Notes: a model not told the origin generated them from the sequence alone. Counted from the stretch's first letter, positions 31,062-40,718 are shown. The stretch: 49,730 nucleotides of DNA from Liquorilactobacillus aquaticus DSM 21051 (GCF_001436755.1 NZ_AYZD01000011.1:296871-346600), one strand, 5' to 3'. Numbers and translations are program-made.

Positions 31062-31101
31062 GTCTAAGATAAGGTCGTTTTGATCTTGTCTTAGGCTCTT
31101 T
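31062..31101. terminator. Bidirectional terminator
   Basis: GTCTAAGATAAGGTC (31062-31076) pairs with ATCTTGTCTTAGGC (31083-31096), with TCTTTTAG after and AAAAAAA before. Confidence 0.72.
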
Positions 31102-31157
31102 TAGTTTTTTTAGCGTACTATTTTTCAGTGTATCAATGCTAGCTTTAGTTTTAGGTA

Positions 31158-31203
31158 CAAAAAAACCAGCAACAACGCTGTTTTAACAGTCGTTGTTGCT
31201 GGT
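31158..31203 (-). terminator. Terminator of tRNA-Lys
   Basis: ACCAGCAACAACG and CGTTGTTGCTGGT form a 13-bp stem. On the minus strand it ends with a run of seven T. Confidence 0.85.
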
Positions 31204-31216
31204 AGTAAACCTCTGA

Positions 31217-31289
31217 TGGGTGGCCAGGGGATCGAACCCTGGACCCACGGATTAAGAGTCCGTTGCTCTGCCAGCTGAGCTAGCCACCC
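31217..31289 (-). tRNA. tRNA-Lys (CUU)
   Basis: A 73-nt cloverleaf on the minus strand: acceptor GGGTGGC/GCCACCC, D arm TAGCTCAGCTGGCAGAGCA, anticodon loop CTCTTAA (anticodon CTT), T arm CCAGGGTTCGATCCCCTGG, discriminator A. CCA is not encoded. Confidence 0.95.
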
Positions 31290-31415
31290 ATATCTCATCA
31301 ACAAGAAATATATTACCATTTATATTGATGAGATGCAACCTAATTTTAAAAGAAATTTGAAAGTTCGAATATTTATGCTGAGGATCAGGACTTATTTTGT
31401 GCCAAGCAAGTAAAA

Positions 31416-31976
31416 TTAATTGCGCCTTTGATTAATGGTATTAAAAATTCGCTTCAACAAGAAATAGAGAAGTGGGACACAGATAGCAGTTGAAATAGAA
31501 TTGATCACAGTTGCTGGGAGACTTAAGAAGGAAGCAACCACAGCCGTATTGAATGATGTTCCAACCATCAGGGCTTCAATAATTGATGTGCAATAAGATG
31601 TTAAAATTTTAAGTGTTCCAGCGGCAATCGCAATGATAATAATATTTTTTTTATTGTCATTATAATTAAAACTTTTTAAAAGAAAGCTGACGACTAATGC
31701 TACAAGAGCAACTTCTAACATCGTGAGCCATGAAGTTAGAGCATAGCCATTCAAGATATCAAAACCGCCTAAGCCGATTATTCCCGCCAAAGCGCCGTTC
31801 CGCAGTCCAAGAAACAAAACAGCCAGAATGGCTAAAGTATTGCCGAAATGAATAAATGGTCGTCCAACCAGAGCTGGAATGGGTATTCTAAAAATGAAAA
31901 TCCCAAGATAAATAAGAGCAGTAAAAAGTCCGGTCATAATAATTGCTTGAAGTGAATTTTTATTGTAGTGTAACAT
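31416..31976 (-). CDS. ECF transporter S component, probably for a vitamin B6 form
   Basis: A 186-residue very hydrophobic protein with about six membrane segments, the size and shape of a substrate-binding S component of energy-coupling-factor transporters. It has the early segment IIMTGLFTALIYLGIFIFRIPIPA and VGRPFIHFGNTLAILAVLFLG, in which the H-F-G-N region matches S-component style. ATPase and T subunits are shared and lie elsewhere. It follows the pyridoxal/pyridoxamine kinase gene by only two bases, so a pyridoxine-type substrate is likely, by context. The S-component call is fairly firm; the substrate is inferred. Confidence 0.8.
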   Translation of the reverse strand: MLHYNKNSLQAIIMTGLFTALIYLGIFIFRIPIPALVGRPFIHFGNTLAILAVLFLGLRNGALAGIIGLGGFDILNGYALTSWLTMLEVALVALVVSFLLKSFNYNDNKKNIIIIAIAAGTLKILTSYCTSIIEALMVGTSFNTAVVASFLSLPATVINSISTAICVPLLYFLLKRIFNTINQRRN

Positions 31977-31978
31977 GA

Positions 31979-32839
31979 TTAGTTCCCCCTTTGAATGTGG
32001 GCTATTTTGTTCAAAAGATTTGGCAGATGTGGAGCATAGTTAACTCCATAGCGTGTATCAAAGCCTGGAATTTCAAGTGTACTTTGAATGGAATCACTGA
32101 CGAACTCCATTGCAGTACTAACAGATGTTTTGATGTCTGCGCCTTTCAGCAACATGATAAACAAGATGCTGGCAAAGATATCTCCTGTCCCAAAATAGTT
32201 GCCGGGTATTTTCGAGATCTGCTGGTCCCATATTTCCCGGGAAATCTCATCGCAGCCGAGTACTGCTATCTTGTCGTTAACCAAGTGGACTCCGGTCAAA
32301 ATAATTTGCTGTTTGTTAAACACTTGGACTAATTCTTCCAGTAAATCTTGTGCTTCAAGAAGAGATAGTGCCCGGTTAGATGGTGGTTTGCCTAAAAGCA
32401 ATGCCGCCTCAGTTACATTGGGAGTAATCAAGTGAGCTTTTTTTACCAAATTACGCATACCTTCAATGTAGCCATTGTCAAAACCATGGTAGAGATGTCC
32501 ATTATCCCCCATAACTGGATCAATAAGACTGAATGTTTTGGGAGTAACTAATTCTTCGAAATGCTGCAAAAGTGTATTTAAAGGTCCTTGACCTAAATAT
32601 CCTAGGTAAACAGCTGAAAAGTTAAGATTGAGAGAGTTCCAATGGTTAACGATTTTTTCGATTTCACCGCTTAGATCAAGATATGTATTAGTACCGAATC
32701 CACCTGTATGAGTGGACAGCAAAGCAGTTGGAAGAACAGTGGGTCTAAGCCCCGCGGCCCCCAGCAAAGGCAAAGCAACACTCATAGAAACTTGACCAAC
32801 GCAGGATAAATCCTGAGCAACTAAAACATCTGTCGACAT
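31979..32839 (-). CDS. pdxY: Pyridoxal/pyridoxamine kinase, PfkB/ribokinase fold
   Basis: A 286-residue kinase that phosphorylates B6 vitamers in the salvage of pyridoxal 5'-phosphate. It has an N-terminal substrate segment DLSCVGQVSMSVALPLLGAA, the STHTGGFG turn, LIDPVMGDNGHLY with the metal-binding Asp, LITPNVTEAALLLG and the anion hole with catalytic Asp in GTGDIFASILF. The RBS AAGGAGG is 7 bases ahead of the ATG. Its stop lies two bases before the ECF S-component start, making an uptake-and-trap operon for vitamin B6. It is related to ThiD, but the N-terminal part fits the PdxY group better. Confidence 0.85.
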   Translation of the reverse strand: MSTDVLVAQDLSCVGQVSMSVALPLLGAAGLRPTVLPTALLSTHTGGFGTNTYLDLSGEIEKIVNHWNSLNLNFSAVYLGYLGQGPLNTLLQHFEELVTPKTFSLIDPVMGDNGHLYHGFDNGYIEGMRNLVKKAHLITPNVTEAALLLGKPPSNRALSLLEAQDLLEELVQVFNKQQIILTGVHLVNDKIAVLGCDEISREIWDQQISKIPGNYFGTGDIFASILFIMLLKGADIKTSVSTAMEFVSDSIQSTLEIPGFDTRYGVNYAPHLPNLLNKIAHIQRGN

Positions 32840-32949
32840 CTGTGCACCTCCTTGAATTCTTATAGAGTAAGAATATTATAGCACAATTAGATGTATACCC
32901 TTAAAGCATTCTCTTCATTGTCAAGTCAATGATGCAAGCAGAAGGCTAG

Positions 32950-32978
32950 TTGGTTTTAAGTTAAGGATAGGTTATAAT
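32950..32978 (+). promoter_or_regulatory. Probable promoter of the wal cluster
   Basis: TTGGTT (32950-32955), a 17-base spacer and TATAAT (32973-32978), some 165 bases before walR. The remainder of 32840-33143 shows no gene. Confidence 0.5.
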
Positions 32979-33143
32979 GAAAAAGGCTATGATTTGGCGA
33001 ATTATAATTATGCAGAGTCATTAAAAAAATGACTGCAGATGTGCATAGATTGTTAGTATAGTAAGCAAAGCAGTTTTTTAAAGATAATCGACTGTTGGCT
33101 GAGTACCTAGAATGATTAGGTATTTATTGGAAGGAGTATGAAA

Positions 33144-33857
33144 ATGAAGAAGATATTAGTTGTGGATGATGAAAAACCAATTTCTGATATAGTAAAATTT
33201 AATTTAACAAAAGAAGGCTTTGACGTTTACACAGCTTATGATGGGGAAGAAGCTTTGAAACAGGTCAAGGAGGTAAATCCTGATCTGATTTTGCTTGACA
33301 TTATGTTGCCTAAAATCGATGGACTTGAAGTGGCACGTGAGGTAAGAAAAACACACGATATGCCTATTATTATGGTGACAGCCAAGGATGCTGAAATAGA
33401 CAAGGTTTTGGGGCTGGAGCTGGGAGCCGATGATTATGTGACAAAACCTTTCTCTAATCGTGAGCTGGTTGCGCGTGTTAAGGCCAATTTGCGACGACAG
33501 TCAAGCGCGGCAGCGACTGCTCAAACTGAGGAGGAGAACAAGGACAATGAGATTACCATTGGTGATCTAACAATTCATCCAGAGGCCTATATGGTGTCTA
33601 AACGTGATGAAAAAATCGAATTAACGCATCGTGAGTTTGAATTGCTTTATTATTTGGCAAAGCATATTGGGCAAGTAATGACACGTGAACATCTTTTACA
33701 GACAGTTTGGGGTTATGATTACTTTGGTGATGTTAGAACAGTTGATGTGACAGTGCGTCGGTTGCGTGAAAAAGTTGAAGATAATCCTAGCCGCCCAACA
33801 TGGTTGGTAACTCGCCGCGGAGTTGGATATTATTTACGTAATCCAGAAACAGAATAA
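33144..33857 (+). CDS. walR: Response regulator WalR (YycF)
   Basis: A 237-residue OmpR/PhoB-type regulator. The receiver domain (1-120) has Asp9 and Asp10, the phosphorylation site Asp52 (LILLDIMLP), and Lys101 in DDYVTKPF. Thr100 is the position phosphorylated by PrkC-type kinases in Bacillus WalR. The winged-helix domain (about 135-235) has [38 protein letters not shown] and RRGVGYYLR. WalR controls autolysins and is essential in most Firmicutes. ATG 33144 is preferred to the in-frame ATG 33138 because AAGGAG then stands 7 bases away. Confidence 0.96.
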   Translation: MKKILVVDDEKPISDIVKFNLTKEGFDVYTAYDGEEALKQVKEVNPDLILLDIMLPKIDGLEVAREVRKTHDMPIIMVTAKDAEIDKVLGLELGADDYVTKPFSNRELVARVKANLRRQSSAAATAQTEEENKDNEITIGDLTIHPEAYMVSKRDEKIELTHREFELLYYLAKHIGQVMTREHLLQTVWGYDYFGDVRTVDVTVRRLREKVEDNPSRPTWLVTRRGVGYYLRNPETE

Positions 33858-33895
33858 GTTGCGAACATTTCTAAGATTAGGTCAGTGGAGTTGTA

Positions 33896-35764
33896 ATGAA
33901 TAAAAAACTACATTTTTTTCAGTCTATACACTTTAAAATAGCTCTTGTTTTTGCGTTGTTATTTCTAATAACGTTTCAAATAATCGGAGCTTATTTTGTG
34001 CAACAATTGAAAAAGGATAACTTGAAGACTTTTAAGCAACAAGTTGAGCTGTCGAGTTATGTTGACAATTCTTTGATTGATAATCTTTCCAAAACAGATA
34101 CTAAAAGCGCCAACTCCAATATTCGTGATATTTTAGAAGACATCAATAACTCAAATGTGACCCAGGTTCAAGTTGTAGATACCAAGGGAACAATTCGTGG
34201 AGACAGTGATGTCAATAGCCAAGCTTGGGTTGGACAGAAGACAACTGACGAAGATATCAAGCAGGTTCTTTATAATGGTAGAACATATAGTAAGCTAACT
34301 TACGATAAGACAGATGATAAGCGGTATTATGTCTCGATTACACCTTTGTTTAGTTCAAGCGGTAGTACTAACACTTTAGTCGGAGCCGTTTATCTCAGAG
34401 CAAGTCTAGAACAAGTTTATTCTTCTCTTAGCAATGTAACAGTTATCTTTTTCTCTGCTTCACTAATAGCAACAGGGTTAGGTTTGTTTTTAGCTATCCT
34501 AATTTCACGTGCTATTACACAGCCGATTGATGAAATGAAAAAGCAGACAGCGCGAATTGCACGGGGGGATTATTCTGGTCAAGTTCATGTGTATGGCAAT
34601 GATGAATTAGGACAATTGGCACAAGCGGTTAATAACTTATCTGTTCGTGTTGAAGAAGCTCAGGAATCCTCCGAAGCTGAACGGCGACGATTAGATAGTG
34701 TTTTGTCGCATATGTCTGATGGGGTGATCGCGACTGATCGCCGTGGCAATGTTATTATCATGAATGAAACAGCCTCTGAAGCACTCAATATTGACGCAGC
34801 TGATGCAGATGGTCAATCTATTTTGGATATATTAAACATTCGTGGACGTTATACATTGCGTGATTTACTGGAAAAGCATGATGAAATCATTCTTGATTTG
34901 TCTGACGAGGAGCATGAACAGGTATTGAACGCTTATTTCTCACTGATTCAGCGTGAATCAGGTTTTATCAGCGGACTTGTATGTGTTCTGCATGATGTTA
35001 CGGAACAAAAGAAAATTGATCGCGAACGTCGTCAATTTGTTTCGAATGTTTCGCATGAATTGCGGACACCTTTAACAAGTATGCGCAGCTATATTGAAGC
35101 ATTGAATGACGGCGCATGGAAAGATCCTAACGTGGCACCTAATTTTCTAAAAGTGACACAAGATGAGACTGATCGAATGATCAGGATGATCAATGACTTG
35201 CTGAGCTTGTCACGAATGGATTCAGGAACATCAAAACTGGATTTAGAGTTAGTTAATTTAAATGAGTTGTATAATTATATTCTCGATAGATTTGATATGA
35301 TGCTGAAGACAGATAACTCTAGTGACAATACTGAAAAGGTTAAGAAAAATTATACGATTAAGCGTGATTTTACACGCAGAGAACTATGGGTTGAGATAGA
35401 TACGGACAAATTTATGCAAGTCGTTGATAATATCATGAATAATGCTATTAAGTATTCACCTGATGGAGGCGTAGTTACTTGCCGTCTTTTAGAAACACAT
35501 AATCATGTTATCTTAAGTATCTCTGACCAAGGTTTGGGAATTCCTAAAAAAGATGTCTCGCATATCTTTGATCGCTTCTTCAGAGTTGATAAGGCAAGAT
35601 CACGTGCTCAAGGTGGAACAGGGCTTGGCTTAGCTATTTCGAAAGAAGTAATTGAAATGCACGGAGGCAAAATATGGGTCGATAGTATAGAAGGAAAAGG
35701 ATCAACATTCTATATCTCATTACCTTATGAAGAATATGAGGGGGATCTGTGGGATGAAAATTAG
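33896..35764 (+). CDS. walK: Sensor histidine kinase WalK (YycG)
   Basis: A 622-residue kinase with two membrane segments (about 12-34 and 178-203) that flank an extracytoplasmic Cache/PAS-like domain. Then come HAMP (about 205-255), PAS (about 262-375), HisKA with phospho-acceptor His387 in FVSNVSHELRTPLTSMRSY, and the HATPase domain (NIMNNAIKYSPDGG, DQGLGIPKKD, DRFFRVDKARSRAQGGTGLGLAISKEV). It phosphorylates WalR in reply to cell-wall state. Unlike most HAMP kinases it keeps the PAS domain typical of WalK. It overlaps yycH by 11 bases, so expression is coupled. Confidence 0.96.
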   Translation: MNKKLHFFQSIHFKIALVFALLFLITFQIIGAYFVQQLKKDNLKTFKQQVELSSYVDNSLIDNLSKTDTKSANSNIRDILEDINNSNVTQVQVVDTKGTIRGDSDVNSQAWVGQKTTDEDIKQVLYNGRTYSKLTYDKTDDKRYYVSITPLFSSSGSTNTLVGAVYLRASLEQVYSSLSNVTVIFFSASLIATGLGLFLAILISRAITQPIDEMKKQTARIARGDYSGQVHVYGNDELGQLAQAVNNLSVRVEEAQESSEAERRRLDSVLSHMSDGVIATDRRGNVIIMNETASEALNIDAADADGQSILDILNIRGRYTLRDLLEKHDEIILDLSDEEHEQVLNAYFSLIQRESGFISGLVCVLHDVTEQKKIDRERRQFVSNVSHELRTPLTSMRSYIEALNDGAWKDPNVAPNFLKVTQDETDRMIRMINDLLSLSRMDSGTSKLDLELVNLNELYNYILDRFDMMLKTDNSSDNTEKVKKNYTIKRDFTRRELWVEIDTDKFMQVVDNIMNNAIKYSPDGGVVTCRLLETHNHVILSISDQGLGIPKKDVSHIFDRFFRVDKARSRAQGGTGLGLAISKEVIEMHGGKIWVDSIEGKGSTFYISLPYEEYEGDLWDEN

Positions 35765-37082
35765 AAACTTTTTATTGCACTTTGGGCTGACAGTTACCGT
35801 AATTCTCAGTGTGGTTTTAACCACCATTATCTTAACAAATCCGGCAACCTTTCAACGAGATTCGAAAACAACGACTTCACCTGGAGAAAATGACACTGCA
35901 ACGACGAGTACTAAAACGATAAGCGATGTTTTTGTACCTGTCCAAACAATTTTGAATCAAGATCGGGAACAGTTTCAGCTGTACAGCTCAAAAACGAATC
36001 TGGTTAACAGTCTTCGTAAAGAGATCCGCAAGTGGGGTGCAGGGAAAAATGTCACCAAGACAACTTTTAAGAACGAAGAAGAGTATGTTGCGTTTCTGGA
36101 GCAAAAAAATGCTGTTGTACTGAATTATTCAGATTATGTGACGATAAAGTTATTTAACCAGACTTTCTCACAAAAAATTGAGAAGCATCAAGGTGAAAAG
36201 TATAATCGAATCTTGATACCGCTAAATCAAAAAAAAGTGATTTATTTGATGAATGATCAAACTAGAGGGGTCTATAAAGTCTCATTTAGTAAAAAGAATG
36301 TCAAAAAAATCAGAACACTGTTGAAGAACAATGAGATTAAGCGCTTGCAGATGGAGTACTATTTATTAGGTGGGCATCTAGCGATATTCTATTTGAATTC
36401 CGTTCAAGTACCGCAGTACAGTTATTTGATTAACAAGGCAAATGCAAGCTCTTTTGTTACACAATTATTGGATTCTAATGGTGGGGATTCGATTTCGACT
36501 AAAATGCAAAAAAATAAGGTAATTTATTCAGATGGCGCAGACAATCGTATGACAGTTATGGACAGCACTAGTCAAATAAAATATGCTAATTATTCTAATT
36601 CTGACTACAGCAATAATACGATAGAGCGGCGTCAGTCATTAAATGACCATTTAAGAAAGAGTTTTGCGAAGCTGAATTCAATCGGTGCATCGCTTGATGA
36701 TGTCTATTATTCAGAGTATGATCAGTCAAACAGTATGACGATATATCGTAGTTATGTCTCGGGATTTCCTATCATTGACAAGCACAACTATGGTGCTTTT
36801 AAGATTCAGACAATGAATTCAGGAGGCTTAAAGTATGATTTTTCATTACTGAGTTTGCAGGTTCCTGTGCCATCGGGTGGAAAAAACGTTACTTTGCCTT
36901 CAACGACAGATGTCTATCAAAATTTGATAAATGCCGGTTACTCAGCAAGCAAACTGAAAAATATTCAAATTGGTTATAGCTGGAGAGAGAATGACGCATC
37001 GAGCTTAGTTATAGACTTGGTGCCGACTTACTTCGTGAATTATGCAGGCAAGTGGACAGACTATAACGAATTGTTAAACTAG
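35754..37082 (+). CDS. yycH: WalRK regulator YycH (WalH)
   Basis: A 442-residue protein with one N-terminal membrane segment (about residues 6-28) and a large extracytoplasmic part, low in cysteine. It holds typical YycH blocks around VFVPVQTILNQ, RQSLNDHLRKSFAKLNSIG and LPSTTDVYQNLINAGYSASKLKNIQIGYSWRE. YycH binds WalK with YycI and tunes its activity: inhibitor in Bacillus, activator in Staphylococcus. The start at 35754 follows GGGGGAT and lies inside the end of walK. Assigned by position and partial motifs. Confidence 0.88.
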   Translation: MKIRNFLLHFGLTVTVILSVVLTTIILTNPATFQRDSKTTTSPGENDTATTSTKTISDVFVPVQTILNQDREQFQLYSSKTNLVNSLRKEIRKWGAGKNVTKTTFKNEEEYVAFLEQKNAVVLNYSDYVTIKLFNQTFSQKIEKHQGEKYNRILIPLNQKKVIYLMNDQTRGVYKVSFSKKNVKKIRTLLKNNEIKRLQMEYYLLGGHLAIFYLNSVQVPQYSYLINKANASSFVTQLLDSNGGDSISTKMQKNKVIYSDGADNRMTVMDSTSQIKYANYSNSDYSNNTIERRQSLNDHLRKSFAKLNSIGASLDDVYYSEYDQSNSMTIYRSYVSGFPIIDKHNYGAFKIQTMNSGGLKYDFSLLSLQVPVPSGGKNVTLPSTTDVYQNLINAGYSASKLKNIQIGYSWRENDASSLVIDLVPTYFVNYAGKWTDYNELLN

Positions 37083-37119
37083 ACTTTGAGGAGAATTAGA
37101 TGAAAGGACGGCGTGAGGA

Positions 37120-37923
37120 ATGAATTTTAAGCGAATTGAACTGATTTTCTTTGTTGCGTTTATTGCGCTGGACATCTTTTTGTTTGCTTCGTATACACAA
37201 AAGGATGATGCGGTTGAATCAACGACCAATACATCATCAAAGAACACAACTACATCGGTCATGAAAAGCATCCACAATGATCAGATATATTACGGAACAT
37301 TGTCTAATAAGAAGAGACAAGGTTTTTACATTGCAAGCCCGATCAAGGGCAATCTTAAGGAACAGGCGGGGCAACTTCAAGGGGTAATCTGGTCGTATAA
37401 CAATCATAAGCTGACGGTTGATTTCGGAACTAGCATAAAGGTTAAAGACACCGACAACCCACAGAAAACATTGAACACGGTTGTCAAAGATGACACTAAG
37501 GTCATCGATGGTGACGATTATCAGTATGATAAATATCTGTCAACTAATAAAACGATTGTATACACGCAGAAGGCTCTAAACTCACCAGTGTATACATCCA
37601 ATGGTCAAATTCGGTTTACGATAAAAAATGGATATGTTACAGAATATACTCAAGGTCATTTAGCAAGCATCGAGATATTACGTGAGAAGAAACCAATGAT
37701 CAGCCAGCAAAGAGCATTAATCTGGTTGTATCAGTACAATAAATTAATTAATAACAGCACAGTGGAATGGGTGCGCTTAGGGTATACGCAGTTATTGACT
37801 GTTAATGACAGCATTGTATATATCCCAACATGGGTGATCAAGGTAAAGAGCGATTCTTCTGGAAGTGTTCAGTATCGAAGAATAAACGCATTTACGGGTG
37901 CCTTTATGGAAGAAACAGACTAA
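37120..37923 (+). CDS. yycI: WalRK regulator YycI (WalI)
   Basis: A 267-residue protein with a single N-terminal membrane anchor (about residues 4-22: ELIFFVAFIALDIFLFAS). It is followed by an extracytoplasmic domain with EYTQGHLASIEILREKKPMISQQRALIWLYQYNKL and a C-terminal VEWVRLGYTQLL and VYIPTWVIKVK, the YycI family end. It acts with YycH on WalK. It lies 37 bp after yycH and precedes walJ. Confidence 0.9.
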   Translation: MNFKRIELIFFVAFIALDIFLFASYTQKDDAVESTTNTSSKNTTTSVMKSIHNDQIYYGTLSNKKRQGFYIASPIKGNLKEQAGQLQGVIWSYNNHKLTVDFGTSIKVKDTDNPQKTLNTVVKDDTKVIDGDDYQYDKYLSTNKTIVYTQKALNSPVYTSNGQIRFTIKNGYVTEYTQGHLASIEILREKKPMISQQRALIWLYQYNKLINNSTVEWVRLGYTQLLTVNDSIVYIPTWVIKVKSDSSGSVQYRRINAFTGAFMEETD

Positions 37924-38008
37924 CTTTAATTGTAATTGGATAGGCGAAGACAGAGTTGAGAAAAGGAAGATAACAGAAATGGCTATAGAAAATCAACAGG
38001 AAGATACG

Positions 38009-38797
38009 ATGAAGATCAGTGTTCTAGCCAGTGGCAGCACTGGTAACGTTACATATATCGAGACACCTAAACGTAAAATACTTGTTGACGCAGGTTTAAG
38101 CGGCAAGAAGATAGCTGGTTTGATGAAGTCAATTGGTCGTGATTTAAACAATGTCGATAGTTTATTAGTGACACATGAACATAGTGATCATTGCAAAGGA
38201 GTGGGTGTGCTTGCCAGAAAATATCATCTTAATGTTTATGCGAATGAAGGCACATGGGATGCGATGGCACACAAAATAGGTAAGATTCCGACTGAGCAAA
38301 AGCATCTTTTTGGAATGGGTAAAACAATGTCATTCGACGATCTTGATGTCGAGAGTTTCGGTGTCTCGCACGATGCAGTAGCTCCGCAGTTTTATCAAGT
38401 GCACCACAATGGTCATTCATTTGTTATTTTGACAGATACGGGATATGTTTCCGAAAATGTTGAGGGAATCATCCAGAATGCTGATGGATATTTGTTGGAA
38501 TGTAATCATGATGTTGAAATGCTGCGTATGGGTGGATATCCATGGCCGCTTAAACAAAGAATATTAAGCGATCGCGGACATCTTTCCAATGATGATGGCG
38601 CAACTGCTTTAATGGATATTTTGGGCAGAAATACTAAAAAAATATATCTTGGGCACTTGAGCCAGGACAATAACGTTAAGGAACTTGCACATTTAACTGT
38701 TGCATCATCCATGAAACAGCATGATTTTGGTGTTGGCCATGATTTTAATCTTTTTGATACTGATCCAGACAAGGCAACGAAATTAACGGTTATTTAA
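38009..38797 (+). CDS. walJ: WalJ (YycJ) metallo-beta-lactamase-fold hydrolase
   Basis: A 262-residue MBL-fold protein. The metal ligands are in VTHEHSDHCKGVG (HxHxDH), with later VILTDTGY, LLECNHD and the SDRGHLSNDDGA and YLGHLSQDNN segments. WalJ/YycJ proteins have 5' exonuclease-type activity linked to mismatch repair and cell-wall homeostasis, by family knowledge. ATG 38009, after AGGAAG, fits the conserved start MKISVLASGSTGN. A second candidate ATG at 37979 would add ten residues and also has an AAGGAAG site. It is last of the wal operon before htrA. Confidence 0.92.
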   Translation: MKISVLASGSTGNVTYIETPKRKILVDAGLSGKKIAGLMKSIGRDLNNVDSLLVTHEHSDHCKGVGVLARKYHLNVYANEGTWDAMAHKIGKIPTEQKHLFGMGKTMSFDDLDVESFGVSHDAVAPQFYQVHHNGHSFVILTDTGYVSENVEGIIQNADGYLLECNHDVEMLRMGGYPWPLKQRILSDRGHLSNDDGATALMDILGRNTKKIYLGHLSQDNNVKELAHLTVASSMKQHDFGVGHDFNLFDTDPDKATKLTVI

Positions 38798-38908
38798 CAA
38801 AACGGTTTTTTTAGACAAACTTAGGATTTAATTCATGCTTTTTTCAAACTTTATCGTTAAAATGAAGACATACGTAAGTATGGAATATTTTAATTGGGAG
38901 GGAGGGAA

Positions 38909-38947
38909 GTGTTTTTTCCTGATGATGAGAAAACACAAAACTCATGA
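38909..38947 (+). CDS. Short upstream frame coupled to htrA
   Basis: GTG (38909) follows GGGAGGGAGGGAAG and reads 12 residues, MFFPDDEKTQNS. Its TGA overlaps the ATG of htrA as ATGA. The best ribosome site in this region serves this frame rather than htrA, so it may pass ribosomes to htrA. It could also mean the real htrA start is read by re-initiation. Confidence 0.35.
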   Translation: MFFPDDEKTQNS

Positions 38948-40263
38948 AGAATGGTAATGAGCAAAAGGAAAAAGAAGCAAAGTACAGTGAAGTGAAAGCC
39001 TCTAAAAATAGCAGTGGTAGACGTTTCGGCATGTTGAAAATTTTTATAATTGCCTTGTTAGGTGGTGTATTAGGCGGCGGAGCGATAGTCGGTGGTTATA
39101 CACTCTATCAGCAGAGCGAATCAAGTTCAGTTACAACAGATAACTCTAAGGGACAGACAAGTGTCAGCAATATTAAAGTCAATGTAAGTACACAGAGCAC
39201 TAAGGCATTCAATAAGATTCAAAATGCAGTTGTCTCGGTCGAGGCTTACTCGACCAATAGTTCTAGTGATTCGTTAGATGATATTTTCGGCTCAGAGTCG
39301 GGAAGCAGTAGTAGTTCAACTTCAGAAAGTGAAGGGTCGGGGGTAATATATAAAAGGACAGGTAACACGGCTTTTATTGTTACTAACAATCATGTTATTT
39401 CTGGGTCGAATAAGGTTGAAGTGCTTCTAAATAGTGGGAAAAAGGAAACAGCGACAATCGTGGGACATGATTCTGTTACGGATTTAGCTGTTTTAAAAAT
39501 CAATGCACAAAATGTTAAACAAGTAGCGTCATTTGGCAATTCTGATAATATTCAAGTTGGTCAAACGGCCCTTGCGATCGGGTCTCCATTGGGTTCAACA
39601 TATGCTACTTCGCTGACTCAAGGAATTATTTCAGCTAAGAAGCGGACGATCGATACTACAGATAGCTCAGGTGTAAATACGGGGCAGACAACTGTTATTC
39701 AAACTGATGCAGCAATCAACCCAGGTAATTCAGGCGGCCCATTAGTCAATCTATCTGGTCAGGTTATTGGGATAAATTCCATGAAACTGGCAAACACTGG
39801 AACAAGCTCATCAACGACGAGCACGACTTCAGTGGAAGGAATGGGTTTTGCGATTCCAAGTAATGAGGTTGTCAAAGTTATTAATTTGTTGGTAAAAGAT
39901 GGAAAAATCAAACGTCCAGCATTGGGAATCTCATTAGTAGATTTGAGTTATGTTTCAACGAGTGATCAGAAATCAGTGCTTAAGCTGCCGACAAGTGTAA
40001 CAAGTGGGGTTGTCGTATTAAAAGTCTCCAGCAAGTCTCCACTTAAGTCAGCTGGGATATCTAAATATGATGTTATTACTTCTTTAGGCGGCAAAGATGT
40101 TAAAGGATTGTCTTCTTTGCGCGAGGCGTTGTATAACCATAAGATAGGTGATACAGTTGAAATCAAATATTATCATGACGGAACACAGAAAACAGCAAAT
40201 ATTAAGCTAACTCTTGAGGCTAACGATACAAATACAACAACATCTTCAAGTTCGGGGAATTAA
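38944..40263 (+). CDS. htrA: HtrA/DegP-type membrane serine protease
   Basis: A 439-residue surface quality-control protease. An N-terminal basic cytoplasmic part is followed by one membrane segment (about 30-54, MLKIFIIALLGGVLGGG). Then comes a Ser/Thr-rich linker, the trypsin-like domain with His150 (TNNHVIS), Asp180 (VTDLAVL) and Ser263 (NPGNSGGPLV), and one PDZ domain (about 325-425). It degrades misfolded exported proteins. Its position after walJ and before rlmH is standard in lactobacilli. A good terminator follows. Confidence 0.95.
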   Translation: MKNGNEQKEKEAKYSEVKASKNSSGRRFGMLKIFIIALLGGVLGGGAIVGGYTLYQQSESSSVTTDNSKGQTSVSNIKVNVSTQSTKAFNKIQNAVVSVEAYSTNSSSDSLDDIFGSESGSSSSSTSESEGSGVIYKRTGNTAFIVTNNHVISGSNKVEVLLNSGKKETATIVGHDSVTDLAVLKINAQNVKQVASFGNSDNIQVGQTALAIGSPLGSTYATSLTQGIISAKKRTIDTTDSSGVNTGQTTVIQTDAAINPGNSGGPLVNLSGQVIGINSMKLANTGTSSSTTSTTSVEGMGFAIPSNEVVKVINLLVKDGKIKRPALGISLVDLSYVSTSDQKSVLKLPTSVTSGVVVLKVSSKSPLKSAGISKYDVITSLGGKDVKGLSSLREALYNHKIGDTVEIKYYHDGTQKTANIKLTLEANDTNTTTSSSSGN

Positions 40264-40300
40264 AGTAAGATAAAGTTTATAGATAATTGTAGATTAAAAA

Positions 40301-40347
40301 AAGGTACTTGGTGTGGATGAAAATCACGCTGAAGTACCTTTTTTTTT
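40301..40347 (+). terminator. Terminator after htrA
   Basis: AAGGTACTT and AAGTACCTT, with added pairs GGTGTG/CACGCT, are followed by nine T. Confidence 0.88.
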
Positions 40348-40374
40348 GAGGAAAAAAGTGAAAAACTGTTTATT

Positions 40375-40685
40375 TGTGGACAAAAAAGTGATTTACTTGA
40401 AAAGTAGTTGTTGAAAAATAGCTAAGTAGTTGATATGTTAGTGTTTTAGATGGCTGAAAGTTATCCACAAGTGAGCTTGAAGGCTGTTAGTAACTTTCTT
40501 TGAACTAAAATAATTCAAGCTTAATCGCTGGTATAACAGCGTTTTTGTAAAATAAAAAGTTAAATAGCCTTTGTTGATAACTGTGGATAACTAATTTGAG
40601 CTTGACAAAAGTGAAATAAATAAATGTTGTGACGAAAATTTGTTCGGTCCAAGATATAGAAAACGTCCTGTGGATAAGTGGATAA
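40375..40685. other. Second cluster of DnaA boxes upstream of rlmH
   Basis: Between htrA and rlmH: TGTGGACAA (40375-40383), TTATCCACA (40461-40469, perfect), TGTGGATAA (40582-40590, perfect), TGTGGATAA (40669-40677, perfect) and AGTGGATAA (40677-40685). Three perfect boxes in about 220 bases is far above chance. It is some 32 kb from oriC. It may titrate DnaA or control rlmH. No gene lies in 40264-40718. Confidence 0.75.
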
Positions 40686-40718
40686 CTTTGGGGATAACTT
40701 GTGAAAAGGTGGAGAGTT

